In this document: positions 10,701 to 21,256 of the stretch, one piece after another
Numbering within the stretch: position 1 is the first letter of the stretch
How the letters are laid out: every line of letters begins with the position of its first letter
Source: Ceratopteris richardii
Taxonomy: Eukaryota; Streptophyta; Polypodiopsida; Polypodiales; Pteridaceae
DNA length: 64,000 nucleotides
Reading direction: 5' to 3'
Assembly (NCBI GenBank): GCA_020310875.1
Contig: MU260074.1
Span: forward strand, 701,001-765,000
The notes under the pieces: generated by a model
The model's database searches: none
What the model was told of the DNA's origin: nothing
The model's input: the letters and a program-made list of their open reading frames with translations, nothing else
Program-made: the position numbers and the translations under genes

Positions 10701-12180
10701 CAGTGTTTCTTGGAATCACTGAGTCTTCATTTCTTACCAATATTGTGGGAGCTCTGATCTGGATAGATTCAGATTCCCATGGGCCTGTGTAATGAGGCAA
10801 CTCTTGTAAAGAATTAGATTCAAAATCTAATCTTTCATCTTCTTGTTGCTCTGCTTGGTCTCCATAGATAGATGGAATGTCTTGGGGAAATTGATCATGA
10901 AGATCATCAATCTCAGGAATAGGAGGGGAATTACCCTTCTCCTTGGCCCATTTCTCTTCCTGTATTTCCCGCAAGAACTCTTGAGAGTACTGTTGAATTG
11001 AAGGAGGTATTCCAGCATCCGTGGAATTAGGAACATAAGCTCCCATTGGTGGGGAGCTTCCTCTTTCAATAACTGGTTGAGCCTGTGGAGGTAAAGAAAC
11101 TTGTGGTTTGTTTACCAACTGCTCTAATCTTTCTAGTAAGCCTTGGAAATGCAAATCCGGTTTGACAGAGTTTGTCTGATTGAACTTTTGACTAGTCTCA
11201 AGTATAGCTTGAGCTTGTTCTACCATTTTCATGCACATTTTCATCCGTTCAATCTCTAAATCTGCTCTAGGGTAACTCTTGTCTAAGTTTGCAGCTGTTG
11301 GCCCTTCTTGAAGACGAGCCTGGTAGGCCTTGAACATCATGTCCAAGCCTTCTAGGGTTGGATCTGCAAGAACAGACCCTGGTTGCGGGTTATTTACAAT
11401 GGGTGGTGGGGTGGGATGAAGCGAAGTGGATGGAGCTTCAGCATGCGAGGGGCTTTGAGATGCAATGTCTTCTATTTTTGTTTTGGTATCCCTTAGGCTT
11501 TCTTCTAGCTCGGATAGCTTTTTGTTCCACTTGCGATTAGCCTTCTCTCTGGTATCCTTCCATGTTCTTGGTTTCCTCTTACTAGGTTCTCCTGCCTCAC
11601 TTGACTCCGATTGCTCAGATGGTTTTGCTTGTTGTGCAGCCTGTGCCCTAGTAACTGCCTGTACAGGAGCCACATTATTGCTACTTGAACTTGAATCTAC
11701 CACTAAGCCTACCACGTTGATGGGTGTAACCTTGGGTGCACTAGAGGGGTTTTTCGGACACTCTCTAGGAAGATGTTCCTTGCCACACTCAGGACAAAAG
11801 CCTTGTATTGTGATGTTCTGTCCTAGTCCCAGAGCTGGTTGGTGGGGACATTCACGAATGAAATGGTCGCCCTGACATCTAAAGCATGGTCCTCTAGGGG
11901 CTTGTGGTCTTACTTGTCTCACTTGGGGCCTAGTGTTTGGATTTGTATACATGACATTGGAGTATTCTGGCTCCCAATTTTGTTCCATAGGTGGTGTCTC
12001 ATATTGGCACTGAGAAATCTCACTTTGCTCAGGTGACTCTATATAATAAGCATGTGGACTATCTTCATGGACGTAGTCTGAACCATGAGCGTGAGAATCA
12101 TTTTCTGGTATCAATGGGGTTAGTGGCACCAATGCTCTATTATGGTTCTCCTCCACCATCGTATATTTAACTGGGATCAC
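7744..12180 (-). CDS. Element B protease-RT-RNase H block (1478 codons)
   Basis: The N-terminal part has two zinc-knuckle-like motifs (CFRCQGDHFIREC, CPECGKEHLPREC) and a long charged linker with a coiled-coil-like stretch. A retropepsin loop AIVDSGACVAIA lies near residue 573. Reverse transcriptase follows with VVVPKKNGKLRVCI, the AFRVMPFGLTNAPATFQRLM segment and the catalytic YVDD near 1147. RNase H shows HVDASNHAIGCVLAQ near 1295 and FTDHQALLYL. The long open frame shows that the copy is young. Confidence 0.94.
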   Translation of the reverse strand: MIPVKYTMVEENHNRALVPLTPLIPENDSHAHGSDYVHEDSPHAYYIESPEQSEISQCQYETPPMEQNWEPEYSNVMYTNPNTRPQVRQVRPQAPRGPCFRCQGDHFIRECPHQPALGLGQNITIQGFCPECGKEHLPRECPKNPSSAPKVTPINVVGLVVDSSSSSNNVAPVQAVTRAQAAQQAKPSEQSESSEAGEPSKRKPRTWKDTREKANRKWNKKLSELEESLRDTKTKIEDIASQSPSHAEAPSTSLHPTPPPIVNNPQPGSVLADPTLEGLDMMFKAYQARLQEGPTAANLDKSYPRADLEIERMKMCMKMVEQAQAILETSQKFNQTNSVKPDLHFQGLLERLEQLVNKPQVSLPPQAQPVIERGSSPPMGAYVPNSTDAGIPPSIQQYSQEFLREIQEEKWAKEKGNSPPIPEIDDLHDQFPQDIPSIYGDQAEQQEDERLDFESNSLQELPHYTGPWESESIQIRAPTILVRNEDSVIPRNTDVVKNTKVQCHLTVEELLKAKPELWNHVKDQVPELESNMPKVGSKQKVPEIPLDKIGDVSEGEEGNTYFPITYQGYTTKAIVDSGACVAIATTSLWKRWGKPTLRPTRMKLQMADGHFERPLGLLEGITLTTCGVEFEHTFAICDFEKNNVYEMILGRPFLRQLQIVQDWGTNSLYLQHLGVTTKVNLKDYTFRDVPPLQWNPIHKAKEDSISVHSGSSPDPSWLHEDTHLWMCKVAEEEEKRLKAREDGTPPGDRPIKDPAYTPMIFPDEEFEPHGWAEILATMDIAVNEEQWTPHCDEEGYDISVFMCQPLLEECDPSEFIEEEENDDDLESIVMDTYFDSEEHYLEDIGVLTQKEEEPLTSIKTINSKEGSEGGQKKKKRKAVKQEEEESLFEVPENFKKYEVEDRKILVQMPKREAIIGEAYDNKEKTKKIVVTIEGNEERCTYIGDELSAKEEAELVALLREYRDVFTWHYRDLKGVDPKICSHTIPMTADAKPTKQKPYTYNDNYAAKIKEEIDRLIEAGFIYEIEHTEWVSPIVVVPKKNGKLRVCINLKKVNAATIRDSYPLPITEHLLERVAGKEVYSFLDGFSGCNQVAIAPEDQHKTALATEWGIFAFRVMPFGLTNAPATFQRLMCHVFKEFLQKSLEVYVDDLCAHSQQRRYHIPELRQIFNKCRDYRVCLNPEKCVFMVRQGKILGHIVFKNGISTDEDKVRAIAELPRPRNVKEVQAFMGHCGYYRRFIHMYAIIAKPLYGFLTNFEWNEECENSFNELKRRLCTAPILTTPDWSKPFHVHVDASNHAIGCVLAQPTGEGNLDLPIAYASRQLNAAERNYTTTEREGLGMVYAVKKFRHYLLANKFKFFTDHQALLYLVNKPCNIGRLVRWFLLLMEYDFEVVVRKGRTHLRADHLSRITSGEPPQGVSDELPDAYLFNLEVVPKWANKLVPVLTFGPANKNVKTSKEEIVKSQKYQILAGSMYKQDTEG

Positions 12181-12285
12181 ATTGGCAGGAGCTGGCGGTT
12201 GGTTTCCTAGGACTGGTTGTGGCCTATATGGTGCCTGATATTGCTGCTGGTATTGAGGTTGATATTGTTGGGGCCTATAATATGG

Positions 12286-14154
12286 CTATTGGTACTGATT
12301 CTGATACCTACCCTGCTGGTATGGTTGCTGATAATTTTGTCTAACAGCCTGCCTGTTATAGGGACAATCTTGGGTCGTATGATTTGTGTATTTTCTCTCA
12401 ATGGTGCAATACAGAGCATTAGGGTTTCCTTGGGGTTGAGTCGTCAACGGACAAACATTAGCCATGTGATCTCCTCCACACGTATAACATCGCTTCACTG
12501 AGGTGACCCTTGGCATTTGTCTATTTTGGACTCCTAGCTTTTTGGCCACTTGCTCAGCTATCTCATCTATCTCAGTGGAGGTTCTAGAGGTATGACTTGT
12601 AGAACTATCAGAGTCCTTATAGAGTTTGGATAGTCCTAACTCCTCACCCAAGTTGTCTTCTATGTCAATGCATATCCGTATACACTCTTCTATGGATCTA
12701 GGCTCTTTCAGGTATACATATGACCTTAATTTTGTGCTCAATAGGCCATCTAAAAACAGTGCCACCTGTTTGGCTGATGTGGGTAATTCTGGTACAGGGC
12801 ATCTTTCCAAGTACTGTCTAAACCTTCTTCCTGCAAGTCGTACTGTTTCTTGGGGTGTCTGCTTGAAGCTGTGGATCAAGGATGATGTGTTATGCCTGAT
12901 ACCGCTTTTGGAAAATTCCACAATGAATTCTTCTAGCAGCTGACCTATCTCTCCATAGTTGCGACTGTTTAGAGGTTGAAACCAAGCTAAGGCAGTACCC
13001 TTAAGAGTCAACCCAAATGCCTCGAACTGGGTGAATAAGTCTTCAACCTGTTCAGCTCTTAGAACTTGCTTGAGCTCCGCCACATGATCATAAGGATCTC
13101 CAAATCCATCAAAGTAGTTCTTCATTGTTTTAACCACTTGAGACGGTCTAAGGGTTCTTGAGTGCTCTCGTGGTCTAGGCAATAGGAAATCATGATCATC
13201 TCTTTGATGCCTATGAACTCTATGTCTCTCCCTTTCAAATCTTTCCGTTCCATATCCTGATCTGTCTCTGCCTACAGTGTCTGCAAAGCTTACCTCCGGT
13301 CTCTCTCTAGTTCTTTCTCTCTGGGTTTCATGAACCTTGGATGATCCGGCTCCTTGGAGGCCCTGGGAAACATTAGATCTTGGTGGAGGGAAAATTGATT
13401 CACCTTGCCAAGTGTAAGCATGTCTGTCATGATCTGATACCAAGAATAATTTTTGAGATGTGTGATCTAGATAGACAGCTTTCCCTGGTGTCTCTGGATC
13501 CTTGAATTCATAGATGGTGACTACTGGGCTGGGTTGATCTGGCCTAAATCTCCAAAAGGCTTCCTCTGTTTCTCTATTCACGAATAGTTCTATGCTTTTA
13601 TTATCTTGAGGAATCCATTCTGGAGTGAGCACTCTGGTTAAGACTGACTTACCTCTAGGGGTCTTGGGTTCTCCTCCTAGGTCTCCTTTCTCTAGGTCTC
13701 CTATCCCGTTCTGAGGAATGATATTTCCAAACTCATCTGTCCTATCTGGTAAGTTGGTAACCACATACATGGTTCCTTCCTTATCAATGTAAGCACCCTC
13801 TTCAAACTTGACCACTGGGTGTTCAAGTCCAAAGGGTTGGTCAGGATTCTTGAGTTGAACCACTGATCGTCTTAGACCATCCTCATAGATGCGAGCACCT
13901 AATTGGTTGGTCCTGATATACTCCAATTGGGTCTTATAAGGACCTTCTGGTGTCTGTAAATAGGCAGTGCCTGAGCTACGTGTGGGTCTTTCCATGTTAA
14001 AAGACATTTCCGAGTCACTGGTTTCTGAACTTCGTGTGTAAGGATAACCACTAAGCTGTTGAGCCCAAGACTTGGATGTATGGTTGACACTAGCCTCAGA
14101 TGACCTAATGCTTTGTCTATCCTTGCCTAAGTGTCTGCCAGATCTCAGGTTCAT
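12286..14154 (-). CDS. Element B gag (622 codons)
   Basis: The first half is charged and low in recognisable structure. Residues about 335-500 match the retrotransposon gag/capsid fold by its characteristic spacing (LTLKGTALAWFQPL, then a PQETVRLAGRRFRQYLERCP segment). A C-terminal cysteine-histidine motif (CYTCGGDHMANVC) fits a nucleic-acid-binding knuckle, followed by a second cysteine-containing stretch. The product would form the particle core and bind element RNA. Confidence 0.88.
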   Translation of the reverse strand: MNLRSGRHLGKDRQSIRSSEASVNHTSKSWAQQLSGYPYTRSSETSDSEMSFNMERPTRSSGTAYLQTPEGPYKTQLEYIRTNQLGARIYEDGLRRSVVQLKNPDQPFGLEHPVVKFEEGAYIDKEGTMYVVTNLPDRTDEFGNIIPQNGIGDLEKGDLGGEPKTPRGKSVLTRVLTPEWIPQDNKSIELFVNRETEEAFWRFRPDQPSPVVTIYEFKDPETPGKAVYLDHTSQKLFLVSDHDRHAYTWQGESIFPPPRSNVSQGLQGAGSSKVHETQRERTRERPEVSFADTVGRDRSGYGTERFERERHRVHRHQRDDHDFLLPRPREHSRTLRPSQVVKTMKNYFDGFGDPYDHVAELKQVLRAEQVEDLFTQFEAFGLTLKGTALAWFQPLNSRNYGEIGQLLEEFIVEFSKSGIRHNTSSLIHSFKQTPQETVRLAGRRFRQYLERCPVPELPTSAKQVALFLDGLLSTKLRSYVYLKEPRSIEECIRICIDIEDNLGEELGLSKLYKDSDSSTSHTSRTSTEIDEIAEQVAKKLGVQNRQMPRVTSVKRCYTCGGDHMANVCPLTTQPQGNPNALYCTIERKYTNHTTQDCPYNRQAVRQNYQQPYQQGRYQNQYQ

Positions 14155-14429
14155 AAGCCTTGGCTTCTAGTCCCAAAGTTCTCTTATATTGCTCAAAATC
14201 CTTTGGAACACCTTGGTTTTCCAATTTTCCTAAGGGTCAACTTCAAAATACCCTATCTAATAATCCTGGTATTAATTTAACCATAACCAGTCGATGTTTT
14301 GGTTGTATTCCCCACGAGCTTTCCAACAAAACCAAAATCACAGCAAACGGATTTCGTATGAGAAAGTTATGCCAGTTCAGGGTTTTGGGGGTTAAAACAG
14401 GGAAACGGGATCTCTCTGGGAACTCAGAA

Positions 14430-15300
14430 CAGGCGATACGATACCAGATTTTCCACGATACGATACCTTTGTCTTACACGATACCCCTTCAGACGATACC
14501 ACCTAGACAATACGATACCACTAGGATAACTGCGATCGCGATACCAACCTCACGATACGATACTGCTCTCTTAGGCGATACGATACTGAAAGTGGTCACG
14601 ATACGATATCTCTAATTTGCACGATACGATACCAGAATAAGAGACGACACGATACTCGGTTGACCCACGATACGACACCTCAAGGTGCACGATACGATAC
14701 CAGAATCTCAGGCGATACGATACCACTTGGTCAACGATACGATACTGTGACCATCGCGATACGATACCACTGAGGCAACTACGATCGCGATACCAACACT
14801 TGATGATACGATACCAGAATGGTATCGCGATACCTCAAGTGGGCATGCACGATACGATACCACTTAACCTCGCGATACGATACCAAAATTTAGACGATCG
14901 CGATACCAACTTGGCCGGCGATACGATACTGCACGGTCGACGATACGATACCAAGACTGGCACGATACGATACCACTAGGGCGACCGTGATCGCGATACC
15001 AGCACTTAACGATACGATACCAAAATGGTATCGCGATACCTCAAGTGGGGCATGCACGATACGATACCTCAACAAGTGTCGCGATACACGGGAGTTCTGG
15101 TATCGCGATACCACAACTCAACCGGACAAGATACTTGGAGATTTTGACACCCAACTTCAAAAATTTTTGCAGATTTGTGTACCTTGTGTCCTCCTTGTCA
15201 CTTCTATCAGCCTGTAGATGCAAAGTCACTCTCCAAAGTCACGATACAACGCTCGCGATACCAAGCGCTGTTCCTCTCACGTCGCGATACCACCGCTCGG
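14430..15300. repeat. GATACGATAC array in the leader of element B
   Basis: About 18 copies of CGATACGATA(C) plus roughly ten CGCGATACC or single GATAC variants occur in 870 bp, spaced irregularly at about 20-35 bp. At least three copies of the perfect palindrome GGTATCGCGATACC are seen (near 14821, 15028 and 15098). A higher-order repeat of roughly 210 bp is visible: the GATCGCGATACC blocks near 14780 and 14990 are each followed by the same palindrome and a CTCAAGTGG segment. The array is rich in CpG and in TCGCGA sites compared with its AT-rich surroundings. Confidence 0.93.
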
Positions 15301-15577
15301 ATTCTAGTGTTTTTGAGAGTTTTTCAGTGTTTTTCTTCAGCGTTTTTGGTTCTCAACTCCTCCTAAGCTTGTTCCTCACAGCCACGAGTAAAAAACGAGT
15401 GAATGTAGTGACGAAAATGGAAAAAATCAGAGAATACGAAGAGGGAAGAAGATGGAGATGATGACAAAGATGAAGAAGGAGAAAAACTCAGAAACTGAAC
15501 TAGAAATTGTGATTTTTTTACCTTCCAACGTCGCTACTCTACGTCTTACCGTCACACGCTCGTCCTCCAAGCTCTCT

Positions 15578-15594
15578 CCCCGGCAACGGCGCCA
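15578..15594 (-). other. Primer-binding site of element B (tRNA-Asp type)
   Basis: On the minus strand it reads TGGCGCCGTTGCCGGGG, seven bases inside the 5' LTR. This is the well-known PBS type of several plant gypsy lineages, complementary to the 3' end of tRNA-Asp with one mismatch. Confidence 0.85.
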
Positions 15595-15601
15595 AATTTG
15601 G

Positions 15602-16227
15602 TGTCGCTCTAGCACAATGGTGAGTACCAACGTGAGGAGATACACCTCATAAATGTCAATCCGTGGAGACGTGAGGACCGGTATGAAGACCGCGAGCAAG
15701 TGATGGCACAAGTGCGTGAGTGAAAGCACACAAGCATGCACACACATACACACACACGCGCACAAGGTAAGAGCAAAGAGTGGAACAATGGAAAGCTTCG
15801 ATTACCAAAGAGCTCTCTTACAAAACTGAAATCTACAACAAGCTAACCTCAAAAATGAGCTCTCCAGCCCTTTTTATAGTTTTTGAGTGGTTTTGGCCCT
15901 GTCCAGACCTAGTGTCCGGCCTAGTTAAAAAATAGGTTCCAGGGCTTATTTGGGGGCTCAAACGGAGTCTAAAAATTATGAAAATTGGTAGGATGGTAGA
16001 TCTAATACTCCTCAAGCTCGAGGACTCCTCGGCTTGAACAAAATGGAGTTACAAAAATGGAAAATGGTATTTACAATGGTTTTTAGTGATAAAAATCACT
16101 ATTTTTGTAGGGATTTCTTCTGAAAATTTGGCAGGTGCTTCTTGGAGCTCCCTACTTGCTCCTTCTTCTTGTGTGTCTACTTCCTTGATGCGCTTCCATG
16201 CTTTGTCCTTGACCTTGAGCTTCAATA
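15602..16227 (-). repeat. 5' LTR of element B
   Basis: Same length as the left copy (626 bp). A TATA-like ACTATAAAAA lies on the minus strand near 15871-15880. It is followed on the plus strand by ACATC (16228-16232), the target duplication, after which element C resumes. Confidence 0.96.
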
Positions 16228-19200
16228 ACATCCTCTACGAGTTCACCTTCATGTGAGCTCATTTTGTGATTAACCTCCATTGGAGTACCTGCAATCTTAC
16301 AATCTTGCATCTTGAATTTTGCCAACATGTCCTTAATGTACTTTCTTTGAGTGAGAAACAAACCTTGATTTTTGTATACAACTTCCAACCCTAAGAAGTA
16401 GGTAAGTGATCCCAGACCACTTATCTTGAATTCTTCACTCATCTCTTCCTTGATTATCTTCATACCATCTGTATCATTTCTTGTAAGTATAATATCATCT
16501 ACATATACACATAAATAGATGACTTCAGAATTACTCCTTTTAATAAAGAGTGATGGATTTGCCTTGCTTCGCTGAAACCCTTTGTCCAGCAAGAATGAAA
16601 CAAGTGTATAGTTCCAAGCCCTCGGAGTTTGCTTGAGACCATACAATGCTCTATTTAGTTTACATACATAATCAAGGTACACTTGATCCTCAAAACCAGG
16701 TGGTTGTGCCATATATGCCTCTTATGTTATCGAACCATTTAGAAATGCATTTTTTATATCTAATTGGAGTATCTTCCAATTCTTGGAGGAAGCAATACTA
16801 AGCAAAACTTTGATTGTAGGCATCTTTGCTACAGGGGAGAATGTTTCTTCATAATCAACTCCTTGAGTTTGTGCAAAGCCTTTTGCTACAAGCCTTGCCT
16901 TATACCTATTTATAGACCCATTAGAATTTCTCTTGAACTTGTAGATCCGTCTTGAACTTATTACCTTCATGGATGAAGTCTTGGGAACTAAATCCCAAGT
17001 GTTGTTTTCCTCAATTGCTTCAATTTCCTCCTTCATTGCATGCCTCCATTCCGGTTTTGCCATGGCTTCTTCAAATGATGAGGGCTCCTCTTGATTTATA
17101 TTCTGTGCTATGTAGATAAAGTTCTTAGTAACTAGAGTGGTGTCAAAACCATGCATCTGTGGTTTCTTTGTTTCCCTCATAGACCTTCTTAGGCCATGAT
17201 GTGATGATTCTACCTCTTTTCCAAGTTCCTACAATTTCGTTTTACCTTTAGACTTCCATGCCTTGATCTTTTCCATATGAGATTCTTCATCATCCTTTGA
17301 AGTGTCTTCTTCTTCAATCTTAGGTTGATTATCTTAACAAGCCTTGGAAAATCATCTTGAAGATCATAGGGCAAATGGACCTTCCTGCATAAATCTTCAT
17401 ACCATGAATTGTTCTCATCAAATACTACATCTCTACTCACCAAGAATCCTTTTATGGTAGGGTTGTATATTCTTTAGCCAATTTTGGTTGTTGTCATACC
17501 CAATGAATACACACCTTTCTACCTTTGGATCCATCTTTCCTCTAACATGTGAAGGAACATGAACATCAGCACTACAACCCAAAATTTTGGAATGATCTAA
17601 GATTGGTTTTCTTCCATTCCAAGCTTCATATGGTGTCATCCCATCAAGGGATTTTGAAGGCAACCTATTGATCAAATAAGTGGTTGTGGATATAGCCTCA
17701 GCCCATATATAGTTAGGTAAATGCTTTTCAATTAACATAGACCTTGCAGCTTCAATAATTGTCCTATTCCTCCTCTCTATCACTCCATTTTGCTGAGGAG
17801 TGTACCTTGTGGTTACCTCTCTTTTGATTCCTCTTTCTTGAAGGAAGGATTCAAATTCATGGGAGAAGTATTCTCCCCCTCTATCTAACCTTAGTCTCTT
17901 AATTGATTTACCTATTTGATTCTCCACAAAACACAAATATCTCTTGAAGCATGAAAAGACTTCATCTTTTTGTTTCATGAAGAATACGATAGTCCATCTA
18001 TTGCAATCATCAATAAATGATACATAATACCTTGATCCACATAGTGAAGCAACTCTGCTAGGTCCCCATACATCTGTGTGGATCAATTCCAAGTGTTCTC
18101 CATGCATATAACCTTTCTTCATGAAGGGTAACTTGTGACACTTTCCAAAGTGACATGTTGCTTTGACAAATGTTCCTTTTGCAATTCTTCTCAATCCTTG
18201 GCTAGGATCTTCAACATATGCTCCTCCTCTTGTGAACCTGACTTGCAACCCTTTCTCTACTATCTACCCAACACTTATCAAATTCTTTGTAATGGTAGGT
18301 ACATAAAGTACCTTACTGGGTAGGTTGATGTTTTCATCTGGCACTTTGACATTTTCTATTTTCTCCACAAGGTGTCTTGTATCATCTCCTTTTGTCCTTC
18401 ACGCTTGTTCTTTGGATCTTCTAAATCTAATAGGAGGGTCACATTCCCTGCCACATGATTGGAACAACCTGAATCTATGTAGAAAACATGCTCATCAGAT
18501 TTAGCTTGGGGCATTGCTATGTTCATGGTTAGTAATACATCTTCTTGATTTGAGTCCTCCATGTAGTTATTGAAGTCTCTTCTTCCTTTATAGTCTCCTT
18601 GATAGGTTGAGTGATTTTTGTGATAGCCATTGTTGAATCTTTCTCTTGAATAGCCATATCCTCCTTTATTGTATCCTCTGCCTCTTTGATTCTTGGAATT
18701 CCTAAAACAATTTTCACTTGTATGATTGGTTATTCCACGAATAGAACAAGGATTGGGATCTTGAGATCTCCCCCTTCCTTGTCTACCTCCTCTTCCTCTA
18801 CCTCTACCATGTCTTCCTTTCCTTTCATAGTTGACTTGATGCATACCTGCTTCATCATCTACTTTCTTTGCCTTTCATTTATTATCTTTGGTCTTTCCTT
18901 TATCAGTGTATAAAACTGAAGATTGATTACCTTTGGAGCCTTCTCCATTCTTCATGAGTTTGGCCTCTTAAGTGAGTAATTGTCGAGTTAGATGTTGAAG
19001 TTTGGTACCTGCATATCCATGTACAAATCCATTGCTCTAGTGAAGGCTTCCCACTTATCATCTGCCTTTATGCCATTGATGAATTGCCTTACAATCTACT
19101 CTTCATCTATTACTTCTCCAATACTTTCTAATTGATCAGCTATGTCCTTAATTTTTGTGACAAAGTCAGGCACATTTTGCTTGGGAGCTTTCTTGAGAGT

Positions 19201-20649
19201 GGTGAAGTCCAGCCATAGTTGATGCTTTCTAGCTTTGGTACTTGAAGAGAAGAAGGCTTCAAATGCATTACACACATCTTGAGATGTTTTAAAACTTCTT
19301 AAATGAGGTAACAAAAAATCAGAGATAGAGTTGAGAAGATAAGGCCTTGCTAATGCAGCTTTAGACCACCATGTACTTAGTCTCTCCTATCTTTCATGTG
19401 TTGGTTGACTCTTGTTTCTGCATGTAGGCATAACTTCATCTCTAGCCACATAACCATATAGATTCTGGCCTTGGAGATAAGCTTCCATCCTTAATGACCA
19501 AGCAGAGTAATTATCTATGTCAAACTTGTCAATTGATGAAGGGAATCTATATGCCATACTTTCTCTTATACCACTATGAAGAGATGGATTGATATGCTCT
19601 TGAAGATTAAGTGGTGCTGCAAAATCCTTGCACTACACCAACCAAATGAATTCCAGAGAAGTGTTGTGGACCCTTTAAGCCTGCAAAAGAGTACATTTGA
19701 GACCCTATGTACCACGGAAGATCACTTGAAAAAGTTGAACCAAGATAGATAAATTTGACTAGAAGTCAACTAGCTCTCAAACTTTCTATTTTTGAAATAT
19801 GACACTTAGTGTTTTACTTAGTGTTGCTTCTTTGATCAAAATTGAAGTGAGATCTTTTAGAGGATTCTAATTATGAAGTGAAGCATCCTATTACAAGTTA
19901 TGTCACTAAAAATGATGAACCATATGATGAGAAATGAATCTAACAATTTGCCTACGTTAACCTGACTTTTTAGGAAGTAGTAGATAGTTATACACAGTCA
20001 AGCTTAAATGCTCATTACTCATAGCAAACAAATCCAATTGAGATGAAACTTTGGAATATGATAGTATACTTGGAGAGCTACCAATAGCAAGTTAAAGCTC
20101 TGAAATAGATGAACCATACTAAGAGAAACCTACTCTTCAAGATGACTGAAAACTAAGAGAATTTGGCAGAGAACAGTTCATACAAATAGACTTGACAATA
20201 TGGCAATAATTGATCATGAAATCAATTGTATATTGAGTGAATAGTACAATGATGTACTGGCACGTATGTGTGCCTTAGAACCAAACACTGATCTTGCAAT
20301 AAGCTTAAAAGATTGAGGCTCTCCTCGCGACTAAAAAAGTCCATGTATATATAGTGAAAGCTGGAGCCAGATTTTGAATTTGAATGGGAGCTCACCGAAA
20401 TCACTTTCCTTGATTTCTAGAGATAGATTCTAACTAACTCAGTTACGAGTTTGTGGAGTTTCCTTTGCCTAATCATCAAGTGGATCCAACCACTTTTGAT
20501 TCTTTACTTTTACATCAAGTAAATGCTCAATGATTTACAAGAGATGGTTCACAAGTGAATGCTTCATACATTGTCTTCTCTTGAGGTTTCTTCAATGACT
20601 TTGTGAGACTCAAGACAATACTTAGTCTTGTCCTAGACTTGCTCCAACA
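16228..20649 (-). mobile_element. Element C, upstream piece: copia gag-protease-integrase-RT and 5' LTR
   Basis: Minus-strand landmarks in order: UBN2-type gag near 19560-19050; an RG-rich zinc-knuckle region near 18840-18650; the protease loop YIDSGCSNHVAGN near 18490; integrase with YYVSFIDDCNRWT, LDRGGEYFSHEF and PQQNGVIERRNRT (about 18150-17450); and RT with GLKQTPRAWNY and the YVDD box near 16490. The 5' LTR occupies part of about 19700-20649. It ends on the plus strand at GCTCCAACA, so it starts TGTTGGAGC, and has a TATATATA box near 20346-20356. Its inner edge and PBS are unclear. C is related to element I by its RG-rich gag (GRGRGGRQGRGR). Broken, with many breaks. It continues beyond B at 2801-3170. 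Confidence 0.88.
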
Positions 20650-21240
20650 AGGCACGCAAGTGCCCATATTGTAAACACAGCCTTAATGGTTGAGCTCATT
20701 GAAGAACAAGTAAAGGAACCAAGCAATGTGGAAGAGGCACTCCATGACCCAAATTGGAAGGTAGCTATGCAAATCGAATACAACAATATCATGAAGAATG
20801 TAACTTGGGAGCTAGTGTACTAACTTCCTTATACTAAATTCATTGGCACCAAGTGAATCTAAACGGTAAACTACAAGGTTGATTGTACTCTAGAAAAGTA
20901 CATAGCAAGACTTCTTGCATAGGGCTACTCATAAGTTGAAGGCATTGAATTTTTTGAATAATTTGTCTAGACGACAAGGATGACTACTATGCAAGTAGTA
21001 CCAGTTGTGGATAGACATAAGAAATGGCCAATCTATAAGGTGGATGTCAACTGAACCTTCCTAAATGGATACCTCAAGAAGGAGGCATATATGTCTGAAC
21101 CCCCAAGGTTTGAGGCTCCCCATTAAGAGAACAAGGTATGTAAGATGAATAAGACATTACATGGGCTGAAACAAGCACGTAGAGCATGATATCAAGAGAT
21201 AGATACGCCAAGGTTGAGCACTATTGTGCTCAGAGTCGGG
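20650..21240 (+). mobile_element. Element D: decayed copia RT fragment
   Basis: Plus-strand traces of the copia RT start (EEALHDPNWKVAMQIEYNNI, MKNVTWELV) and of later RT blocks (FLNGYLKKEAYM, LHGLKQARRA) are recognisable. It abuts the outer end of C's LTR, so C inserted into D. It has many breaks and no recognisable LTR. It ends at the GA microsatellite into which element E inserted. Confidence 0.75.
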
Positions 21241-21256
21241 AGAGAGAGAGAGAGAG

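Larger units (their letters stand above)
14155..15601 (-). other. Untranslated leader of element B
   Basis: 1447 bp between gag and the 5' LTR, with no supported coding frame in element orientation. The middle is filled by the GATACGATAC array described separately. The LTR-proximal end is a purine/pyrimidine-biased stretch followed by the primer-binding site at 15578-15594. Confidence 0.85.
3171..16227 (-). mobile_element. Element B: 13-kb Ty3/gypsy LTR retrotransposon
   Basis: Two 626-bp LTRs (3171-3796 and 15602-16227) bound the element. They are flanked by the 5-bp duplication ACATC at 3166-3170 and 16228-16232. A primer-binding site complementary to the 3' end of tRNA-Asp (TGGCGCCGTTGCCGGGG on the minus strand, 15578-15594) and a polypurine tract (about 3797-3812) fix the orientation. 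Order in the minus direction: 5' LTR, long repeat-rich leader, gag, protease-RT-RNase H, integrase, GPY/F-like domain with a second retropepsin-like domain, an IWVPK-repeat frame, a noncoding tail, 3' LTR. RNase H-before-integrase order places it in gypsy; the PBS type and length recall Athila/Tat-Ogre-like lineages, but the clade is not certain. I see 3 LTR differences in 626 bp, so it is young. It looks nearly whole, with perhaps two or three breaks, some of which may be natural frame boundaries. Confidence 0.96.

Noticed and set aside
14430-15300. CRISPR-like array of regularly repeated GATACGATAC units
   Set aside because: The units are 10-14 bp, irregularly spaced and inside a plant retrotransposon leader; there are no 25-40 bp direct repeats with unique spacers and no cas genes.
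19560-19575. TGGTATAAGAGAA as the primer-binding site of element C
   Set aside because: The sequence lies inside the gag reading frame of C, about 1.1 kb from the LTR's outer end and with coding sequence extending upstream, so the resemblance to the tRNA-Met site is probably chance.
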